Position numbers and translations under genes: made by a program. From NCBI RefSeq assembly GCF_004769575.1, contig NZ_RQGA01000003.1, positions 1-64,000 of the forward strand: a stretch of DNA of 64,000 nucleotides. Reading direction: 5' to 3'. Under the pieces are notes generated by a model. That model was not told where the DNA came from, did no database searches, and worked only from the letters and a program-made list of their open reading frames with translations. This document shows, piece by piece, positions 57,530 to 64,000 of the stretch; the first letter of the stretch is position 1, and each line of letters starts with the position of its first letter. The stretch is from Leptospira perdikensis. Lineage in GTDB: Bacteria; Spirochaetota; Leptospiria; Leptospirales; Leptospiraceae.

Positions 57530-59104
57530 TTATGGATGGACTTGAGCACTCACTGTGCCGGCTTTTGTACCAATGAATTCTCGAAAGGAGGAATCCTTCC
57601 AAACCTCTTTAAAGTCCTTCTCTAAAGTTTCTGCAGTCCAATACTCTGGCTTCAAATCTGCGGCCAACTTAAATTGTTCTTTGGTTTTCACAAGATCTCC
57701 CTTTTTAGAATAACATCTGGCGAGCAGATAATGTCCTGAGGAAGAACCTGTTACTTTTTGAAGGATAGAAATGGCCGCATCTACCTTACCTGAATAAAAA
57801 TAATTTCGACCACGGTAGAAAAGAAACTCTCTCGACTCAAGATTTGCAGGAACTTTTTCCAATACGGAGAAATAAGTTTCGGCTTTGTCAAAAGCATTGG
57901 TTTCGGTATACCTCCTTGCCAACTTAATAAATCCGACCTGGTATTTCTCGGGGGTTTGGGTTAGGTCAGGAAATTTAGAATCGATAAATTCAGAGTATTT
58001 GGTAAAACTTGTATCAAATTTTTTTGTTCTTTTGCCAGCTTCAAACATACAAACAAAACGAAACATATGTGATTCTACTTGGTTTGGATTGAGTGACAAT
58101 GCTTTGTCGGCCGAAGAAATACAATTTTCCCAATCGGATTTTTGTTCGTACAATCTTGCCAATGCCAAAAGGGGAGGGTCTTTTTGTAATTGTTTGTAAG
58201 CATGTTGGAAAGATGTTTCTGCTTTATCCAATTCAGCTAACTTCTGAAATGCGATTCCTTCGTTCAAATATACATAATATAAAAATACATTGGTGTCTTT
58301 GGAAAACGGATTTTTTTTGGCACGTTCAAATGATTCAATCGCAGACTTTGGATCATCCTGTCTTAGTTTGACAATTCCCAATTTATAATGGTATCTGGAT
58401 CTAGATGGATTCTTTTCGATTAGGTTCTTAAGATTGGTTTCTGCTAAATCATATTTTTTCTCTTCGAACAAAGCCAAAACATAATCCCAACGTACATCTT
58501 CCAAGTTAGGTTGGTTCACTAAAAGTTGTTCGTAATACTCACTTGGTTTTGTACCTTCTGATGATTCAGAAACTTCTTCTGGTTTTTTAGAATTTTCTTT
58601 CTTTGAATCTGATTGTTTTGGTTCGGAAGGTTTAGATTCCACTTTTGTTGGGTGCGAATACGTATGTGTTGAAGAAGGATTTCCTTTGTTGCCCACAGCA
58701 CGATTGTAAATCTTTTGAACTTCTTCATTTTTAGGATCGTATTTCAGATAACGAGAAGAGTATGTGGCTGATAAATTCCAGTCTTGGTGGTAATTAAAAA
58801 ATAGGGCAAGTTTTAAAAGGACAGTTTTTCTTTGGTCTTTGTCCAAATCTAAATCAGCAGCCCTTCTAAAGTTTTGAATGGATTTAGGGTAATCTTTTTT
58901 ATATTCATAAATATAACCCAAATACATATACGCCTCACCGTCTTGCGGGTGTGAGTCGGCATGTTTTGTAAATTTTTTAATCGCTTCGCCATACGCTTTT
59001 TTTGAAAAAGCTTTTTTGCCTTCCTTCATCGCATCACTATCAATCGCGAAGAGTGTAGGTTGGAAGATTACAAAGATAAAAACTAAGGAAAGATATTTCC
59101 GCAC
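57530..59104 (-). CDS. TPR-repeat periplasmic/secreted protein
   Basis: 524 residues from GTG 59104 (a TTG at 59113 is an alternative; there is no ATG near the start). The signal peptide runs YLSLVFIFVIFQPTLFA. At least eight TPR units are visible, for example GEAYMYLGYIYEYKKDYPKSI and HYLLARCYSKKGDLVKTKEQ. Between about 150 and 200 is a Ser/Lys/Glu/Pro-rich linker. It is a scaffold for protein contacts. Function not recognised. Confidence 0.82.
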   Translation of the reverse strand: MRKYLSLVFIFVIFQPTLFAIDSDAMKEGKKAFSKKAYGEAIKKFTKHADSHPQDGEAYMYLGYIYEYKKDYPKSIQNFRRAADLDLDKDQRKTVLLKLALFFNYHQDWNLSATYSSRYLKYDPKNEEVQKIYNRAVGNKGNPSSTHTYSHPTKVESKPSEPKQSDSKKENSKKPEEVSESSEGTKPSEYYEQLLVNQPNLEDVRWDYVLALFEEKKYDLAETNLKNLIEKNPSRSRYHYKLGIVKLRQDDPKSAIESFERAKKNPFSKDTNVFLYYVYLNEGIAFQKLAELDKAETSFQHAYKQLQKDPPLLALARLYEQKSDWENCISSADKALSLNPNQVESHMFRFVCMFEAGKRTKKFDTSFTKYSEFIDSKFPDLTQTPEKYQVGFIKLARRYTETNAFDKAETYFSVLEKVPANLESREFLFYRGRNYFYSGKVDAAISILQKVTGSSSGHYLLARCYSKKGDLVKTKEQFKLAADLKPEYWTAETLEKDFKEVWKDSSFREFIGTKAGTVSAQVHP

Positions 59105-59157
59105 GGATTCCAAACTAGTTAGAACCCATGGGAATGAAAGGGATTTTTGGAAAAAAG

Positions 59158-60765
59158 TTAGATCTTCGTTCTTTCTTCTTTTTGCGAAGCCAAATTTCTC
59201 GAGGCTCTGAGAACGATACTCATAGTCGTTATTTGTGGGTTCACCGAAAGTCCTGTAGGGTAAACTGAGGCATCCATGACAAATATGTTTTTATGGCCAT
59301 AAATTTCCAAATTTAAATCAACGGCACCCTTTTCTGGATCATTTGCTGACTGGATAGAACCATGAGGATGCGCCGAACCAACAGTTAGATCCCCTGGTTT
59401 GGTGCTTTCTTTCAAAATCCAATCAAAGTTGTCGTTCCCTGTGACTTTGTATGGCTCTGTAAACCGAGTGAAAGGAAAAATCAGTTCTTTAGCACCGGCA
59501 GCCACAGTCACTTCTGCAAGGGCTTTTAGTCCACGTAACATATTGAGACCGTCTGTAGGTGTTAGTTCAAAATAAACCTTTCGTCTACCCAAACTATACT
59601 TCACACTTGCATTGGCTTCCCCATCCGCTCCATCACGAACGAGAACAATCCCAGCGTTGTATTTTGTAAAATCCTTCATTACATCAAACTGTTGTTTGCC
59701 GTAAAATGGAACAAGTGACGATGCCAAAGTAGGACGGTAGGGAGCTGCCTCTAACCAAAATCCGTAACCAGTTCCATTTTGATTGTGACCGTCTTTGATC
59801 ACAATGGATTGTGGTGGACCTTGGAACATTTTGATTTCGGAATCAAATTTTCCAAAGATTGTGGATGTAGGATGAACTTTTAAATTTCTACCCACCCATC
59901 CATTCCCAATCCCACTCCTTTGCAGAAGAGCAGGGCCTTCAATTGCACCGGCACTCACAATCACAACTGGTGCACTGATTTCCATGATTTCGATCACTTC
60001 GGCAGGAGCTTTTTCATAAGCATCGGGAGTAAACTCGGCAATGACAGTTTTGATTTTTCCTTCTTTGATTTTTGCTGCCCGCATATTCGAAACAACAATC
60101 GCACCAGCTTCAATCGCATCGGGAATCCAAGTTAAAAATGCAGATTGTTTAGCGTTGATAGGACAACCAAGTCCACAACGACCAAGCCCAATACAACCAC
60201 GGTTGTTGTTACGAAGTACCTGTGGAGTGAGGCCAATTTTTTTTCCACCAACACGAAGGACATTGTTATTCGCATTCACTAAGTTATCTGGAACTTCGTG
60301 AACGCCGAGTCTTTCATGGACTTCAGAAACAAAAGGATCCATTTCTTCACGCGAGTAACCTTGCCAACCAAATCGTTCACTCCATTCCGTAGTTACATAG
60401 TCAGGTGGGTAAAGTGAAGTTTGCCAATTGACGGTTGTGGATCCACCAATGGACTTTCCTTGTAAAATCGATAACGTTTGTTCTTCGGTAACAATAAACC
60501 CCGCATCTCGATAGAGTCTTGCTTGCGAGATGAATTCATCAGAATTGAACTGGGTAGGTGTGAAGTAACTCCCCTCTTCAACGAGAACTACCTTCCAACC
60601 ATTTCTCGCGAGTTCACTCGCAGCAACGGCTCCACCGGCACCAGAACCAATGATAACAACATCAGCATTTAGTTCCCACTTACCATCTTGGATATTATTT
60701 TCTTTAATTACATTTGAATGTTTTTTTGGAGTGATGATTTTTTCGTTAAAAACAGGAATTCCCAT
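59158..60765 (-). CDS. GMC-family FAD oxidoreductase
   Basis: 535 residues from ATG 60765, with AAGGCGG upstream and a 10-base gap from the small partner gene (a frame extends to 60795). FAD motif VVIIGSGAGGAVAASELA; SIGGSTTVNW; active-site His in GSAHPHGS and Asn in LSVNPQITTM. Cys residues in GCIGLGRCGLGCP suggest an iron-sulphur or disulphide element. No signal peptide of its own. Oxidises an alcohol or sugar; substrate unknown. Confidence 0.92.
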   Translation of the reverse strand: MGIPVFNEKIITPKKHSNVIKENNIQDGKWELNADVVIIGSGAGGAVAASELARNGWKVVLVEEGSYFTPTQFNSDEFISQARLYRDAGFIVTEEQTLSILQGKSIGGSTTVNWQTSLYPPDYVTTEWSERFGWQGYSREEMDPFVSEVHERLGVHEVPDNLVNANNNVLRVGGKKIGLTPQVLRNNNRGCIGLGRCGLGCPINAKQSAFLTWIPDAIEAGAIVVSNMRAAKIKEGKIKTVIAEFTPDAYEKAPAEVIEIMEISAPVVIVSAGAIEGPALLQRSGIGNGWVGRNLKVHPTSTIFGKFDSEIKMFQGPPQSIVIKDGHNQNGTGYGFWLEAAPYRPTLASSLVPFYGKQQFDVMKDFTKYNAGIVLVRDGADGEANASVKYSLGRRKVYFELTPTDGLNMLRGLKALAEVTVAAGAKELIFPFTRFTEPYKVTGNDNFDWILKESTKPGDLTVGSAHPHGSIQSANDPEKGAVDLNLEIYGHKNIFVMDASVYPTGLSVNPQITTMSIVLRASRNLASQKEERTKI

Positions 60766-60775
60766 GGTGTCCGCC

Positions 60776-61282
60776 TTATTGGATATAACCGACAAATTTT
60801 TGGTACTCTTTGTCGGAACTTAAAAGGAAAAATGAAATTTGTCTAAGGATAGCATAAACTCCACGTTTAAGACCAAGTGAGGAATGTTTCCACTCTTGTA
60901 ATCTTTTGATTCTTTCTTCCATAGGAAGTTTCACAATAGGTGTGAAAGAAAAATCGAGTGCCATGGCTGCTAAAATGGAGGAAGGAACAGTAGCTAACAA
61001 TTGTATAACGCTTTCTGTTTCAATCGGATAAGGATGTCCGTACACATAATTATCCAATGCTAATCCTAAATCAAAATTCGGAATGGGGTTGTCGCTTAAG
61101 AAGACTTCTTGCAAGCTACGAAAACTATGATATTGTTCTGGGGAAATTCCCCGGAGAGTGGGAGTGGCAAGTCCTGGACCACAATTCACTCCCTGAATCG
61201 AAACTGCAGTTAAGGCAAAACATTTGAGAGAAAACTTTAAGAAACGATTTCGCGATAGGATAAAGGGTGTATACGGCTCCAA
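60776..61282 (-). CDS. Small partner subunit of the GMC oxidoreductase (lipoprotein-like)
   Basis: 168 residues. The start is TTG 61282; no ATG is available before the signal. The N-terminus SRNRFLKFSL resembles a twin-arginine motif but with Asn between the Arg residues, and is followed by a hydrophobic stretch and VNC, a possible lipobox. Length, helical content and position directly upstream of a GMC enzyme fit the gluconate-2-dehydrogenase subunit 3-like family, which chaperones or exports the large subunit. It overlaps the divergent amidase gene. Confidence 0.75.
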   Translation of the reverse strand: MEPYTPFILSRNRFLKFSLKCFALTAVSIQGVNCGPGLATPTLRGISPEQYHSFRSLQEVFLSDNPIPNFDLGLALDNYVYGHPYPIETESVIQLLATVPSSILAAMALDFSFTPIVKLPMEERIKRLQEWKHSSLGLKRGVYAILRQISFFLLSSDKEYQKFVGYIQ

Positions 61283-62648
61283 GTCACTTGTCCTTGTTTT
61301 ATTTTTGAACCCATTGTGTCAGAAACTTGTAAAATTATCACTCATTTTCCTTATTTTTACTGGATGTATTGGTATTTTTCGAAGGGAACCTGACTATCCA
61401 TCCATTCGTATCCAAGGTTTGGTATCTTATAACGAACTTGAGTCGGTAAAGAATGTAAAATGGAATTCTCTCGCCAAATCGCGAGATCCAAAATCAGTTT
61501 CTGCCATCATCCTTCACAATTCGGGAAAACGTAAATTCTCTGATTTCCTCAAACTTTCCGTTGATAACCAATTTATGTTTCATGTTTATGTGGACTCAGA
61601 AGGAAATATTTTTGGTGACCCACAGTTTTTGAATCATGAATGGTCGGCCGCACCAGGAATTGATTTAGAATCCATTCACATCGTATACGAAGGAACCCAA
61701 GAAACTCTCTACAACAACCGAAAACAACGGGGAGCCTTGAACCAAATCATTTCTTATCTGACAGAAGAACTAAACATTCCCAAATCCAATTATGATGTTA
61801 TTTCCAAAATTGGTGTTTTCACTCACAATCAAACCAAACGACGGTTTGGCGGATTTGTAGATTTTTCTCCTTGCGGAAGTGAACTAGCACTCAAACAAAT
61901 CCTTTCTGAAATCGATGGCAAATTTTATGAAGAGGATGATTGGAAAGATCGTTTTGTTACCGGTTGGGTTTTAAAAAAAGAAAACAAAGACATTCTAAAA
62001 GAAACCTTCAAACCTACCAATGGTAGAGGAATCACAAAACCAGAAAAAGTTTCTTTTACCTATCTTGAAAAAGATGAAAAAGGTTTTCCTCCGGAAGAAT
62101 ATCGTGTTAAATACACTTTCCGCGGAAAAATCAAACCTAGTTGTGTGGTTTTACATTACACCGCCATTTCAGAATATTTTAAATCCCTTCGCACACTGGA
62201 AGCGCGTAACCTAACCGCATCCATCATGATCGATAACAATGGAAAGGCTTATCAATTAGTGGATGTCTTAGAAGATAGGGCGGCCGCTGCGACTGGAACA
62301 AACGACAACTGCATCCAAATCGAAATCATTGCCAAAGACACTGAAGAACTTTTAAAACAACCTGAACAAATCCAAACAGTAAAAAATCTTGTAATGGAAC
62401 TCACAACCAAATACAAAATTCCACTTTCTAATGAAAAATTGGAAGAATTGTCTGGTGTCTTTAGCCATACCCAAGCCAAGAAAAAATGGGGTGGTTCCAT
62501 TTTCCTCAACGCAAAAGACTTTGATCCTGGCGAAGACTATATGGAAATGATCCTAAATTCGCTTGGTGGCAAATACTATAGCGAACCAGAATGGAAAAAT
62601 CGAAAGTCTATCGACTGGGCCATTTTATATCGTAATTTTCAACCATAA
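61224..62648 (+). CDS. Tandem amidase_2-like lipoprotein
   Basis: 474 residues from TTG 61224 (AAGG eight bases upstream; TTG 61305 or 61314 would give a cleaner lipoprotein signal with lipobox IFTGC). Two amidase_2/PGRP-type units are visible. Unit 1 (about 90-235): LHNSG and FTHNQTKRRFGG, ending DFSPCG. Unit 2 (about 305-465): LHYTA, FSHTQAKKKWGG and DFDPGED, so the full His/His/Asp zinc set is present only in unit 2. Probably a peptidoglycan amidase in which unit 1 binds rather than cleaves (inference). Confidence 0.82.
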   Translation: MRENFKKRFRDRIKGVYGSKSLVLVLFLNPLCQKLVKLSLIFLIFTGCIGIFRREPDYPSIRIQGLVSYNELESVKNVKWNSLAKSRDPKSVSAIILHNSGKRKFSDFLKLSVDNQFMFHVYVDSEGNIFGDPQFLNHEWSAAPGIDLESIHIVYEGTQETLYNNRKQRGALNQIISYLTEELNIPKSNYDVISKIGVFTHNQTKRRFGGFVDFSPCGSELALKQILSEIDGKFYEEDDWKDRFVTGWVLKKENKDILKETFKPTNGRGITKPEKVSFTYLEKDEKGFPPEEYRVKYTFRGKIKPSCVVLHYTAISEYFKSLRTLEARNLTASIMIDNNGKAYQLVDVLEDRAAAATGTNDNCIQIEIIAKDTEELLKQPEQIQTVKNLVMELTTKYKIPLSNEKLEELSGVFSHTQAKKKWGGSIFLNAKDFDPGEDYMEMILNSLGGKYYSEPEWKNRKSIDWAILYRNFQP

Positions 62649-62663
62649 CGAGACGGAGCATCT

Positions 62664-64000
62664 ATGAAAAAACTTTTACAAATTTTTACCTTACTTTCAC
62701 TTGTTTTGCTTTTGGATTGCCGTCTCAAAAAACCGGTTTACCACCTAACACAATCGGAAGCCGAAACTCGGTTTGAAATCATTGAAGACATTCATTATGA
62801 TTTGGATGTTCATTTAACTTCGGGAGATAGTTTTACAGGAAAGGTCAAAATTCAGTTTTTGGGAAAAAAACTCAAAGACCTGCGGTTGGATTATTACCAA
62901 GGGAAAATCAAAAGTATTGTTTTAAACGAAGAAAATCTCACAAATCTTCCATACGAAAATGGTCATCTCCAATTGCCAGCAAACAATCTAATGATTGGTA
63001 ACAACACTCTTACCGTTGAATTTGAAACACCTTATGCAAAAACAGGCAACGGTCTTCATAAATTCACCGATCCCGATGATAAAGAAGTATATTTGTATTC
63101 TCAATTTGAAGCTTTTCATGCGAACAAAATGTTTCCTTGTTTTGACCAACCAGATTTAAAAGCTACTTTCCAACTAAAATCAACCGTACCTAAAAACTGG
63201 AAGGTAATCTCCACAACCCTTCCTAATGGCCAATCCAAAGGAACAAACCCAGACGAAATTTCTTATTCGTTCCCTGAATCAGCAAAAATCTCTACTTATG
63301 TTTTTTCTCTCCACGCAGGCCCTTACCAAGTTTGGGAAGATCATTTTGAATCCATCCCTTTACGTTTATTCGTAAGAAAATCTCTGGCAAAATATGTGGA
63401 TCCCAAAGACTGGTTTACCTTTACCAAAGAAGGATTTGCTTTTTTTAATTCTTATTTTGGAATTCCTTACCCGTTTTTAAAATATGATCAAGTCATTGTT
63501 CCTGAGTTTAATTTTGGAGCTATGGAAAATGTTGGGGCCGTAACTTTTTCTGAACGTTTTGTATCTCGTGCACCCATGACAAGATCCCAGAGGGAAAATC
63601 TTTCTGATGTTGTTTTACACGAAATGGCACATATGTGGTTTGGAAATCTGGTCACCATGCGATGGTGGAATGGACTCTGGCTTAACGAAAGTTTTGCGAC
63701 CTATATGGCAAGTCTAGCCCAAGCAAAAAATTCCGAATTCAAAGAAACTTGGATTAGTTTTTTTGAAAAAATGAAACAATGGGCTTACGACGAAGATAGT
63801 TATATTACGAACCATCCAGTAGAAGCAAAAGTTTCTGATACTGAGGAAGCCTTCACTCAATTTGATGGAATCACTTACGGAAAAGGTGCCTCCGTTCTCA
63901 AACAATTAGTTTATTTTATTGGAGAAGATGCATTTAAACGTGGAGTTCAAAATTACCTACGTAAATATTCTTATTCAAATTCTACCCTCACTGACTTTTT
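62664..64000 (+). CDS. M1-family aminopeptidase, lipoprotein (partial, 3' end outside window)
   Basis: 445 codons visible. The signal peptide ends in lipobox LLLDC (Cys18). The M1 substrate-binding GAMEN lies near residue 290 and the zinc site HEMAH plus the downstream Glu in LWLNESFA follows at about 320-345. GGAG seven bases before ATG 62664; 15 bases separate it from the amidase gene. A zinc aminopeptidase anchored in the envelope, possibly for peptide use or wall-peptide trimming. The frame continues beyond the window. Confidence 0.93.
   Translation, partial: MKKLLQIFTLLSLVLLLDCRLKKPVYHLTQSEAETRFEIIEDIHYDLDVHLTSGDSFTGKVKIQFLGKKLKDLRLDYYQGKIKSIVLNEENLTNLPYENGHLQLPANNLMIGNNTLTVEFETPYAKTGNGLHKFTDPDDKEVYLYSQFEAFHANKMFPCFDQPDLKATFQLKSTVPKNWKVISTTLPNGQSKGTNPDEISYSFPESAKISTYVFSLHAGPYQVWEDHFESIPLRLFVRKSLAKYVDPKDWFTFTKEGFAFFNSYFGIPYPFLKYDQVIVPEFNFGAMENVGAVTFSERFVSRAPMTRSQRENLSDVVLHEMAHMWFGNLVTMRWWNGLWLNESFATYMASLAQAKNSEFKETWISFFEKMKQWAYDEDSYITNHPVEAKVSDTEEAFTQFDGITYGKGASVLKQLVYFIGEDAFKRGVQNYLRKYSYSNSTLTDF

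Overview
The window looks like chromosomal DNA of a spirochaete, most likely a Leptospira (inference, no database search). Evidence: about 40% GC in the core region, several spirochaete-style lipoprotein signals, an hrcA-grpE-dnaK-dnaJ operon with a perfect CIRCE element, TonB-dependent receptor genes, and Gram-negative envelope genes (mltG, murB, kdsD, RND efflux). Most genes are on the minus strand. No tRNA, rRNA, CRISPR array or insertion sequence was recognised.

Left edge (1-6080) is the unusual part: a very AT-rich, tightly packed minus-strand operon. In order of transcription it encodes a 40-residue membrane peptide, a lysine/ornithine N-monooxygenase, a one-domain cupin, a DAO-type FAD oxidoreductase, a small possible GNAT remnant, a GNAT acetyltransferase, a YhhN membrane protein and a methionyl-tRNA-synthetase-like protein that runs off the window. 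The combination N-hydroxylase + cupin + MetRS-like + FAD oxidoreductase is the signature of the hydrazine (N-N bond) forming machinery known from actinomycete natural products (Spb38-40 type). Here the cupin and MetRS-like parts, fused in the known enzymes, are separate genes. I consider this the most interesting system in the window.

6081-13755 holds a secreted ankyrin-repeat protein and a three-gene outer-membrane set: a TonB-dependent receptor with an N-terminal carboxypeptidase-regulatory-like domain, a small lipoprotein and a beta-helix-like lipoprotein. 13756-16629 holds a small coiled-coil protein, mltG, murB and an ArsC/Spx-like protein. 16766-25837 is a five-gene operon of circularly permuted ATP-grasp, alpha-E and transglutaminase-like/DUF2126 proteins, a predicted amide-ligase/peptide-modification system. 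It carries the ATP-grasp and alpha-E modules twice, once split and once fused, and the fused ATP-grasp seems to have lost its glycine-rich loop.

26016-33108 holds an SDR, a YqgE/AlgH protein, a Gfo/Idh/MocA oxidoreductase and the HrcA heat-shock operon with a readable promoter and CIRCE. 33210-40134 holds a PAS-GGDEF diguanylate cyclase, a DUF2961 secreted protein, a small membrane protein, a GlnD-like protein and a GH13 glucosidase. 40247-46470 is a small secreted protein followed by a complete RND efflux operon. 46692-50609 holds a thioesterase, a DUF1801 protein, a DUF35 OB-fold protein, a thiolase and a secreted protein with a methyltransferase-like motif. 50771-54680 holds NuoI, a short NuoG, a response regulator and chorismate synthase. 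Divergent from aroC is a plus-strand run: a TonB-like protein, a NusG/RfaH-like factor, arabinose-5-phosphate isomerase and type I dehydroquinase. The right end holds a TPR protein, a GMC oxidoreductase with its small partner, a tandem amidase_2 lipoprotein and the start of an M1 aminopeptidase.
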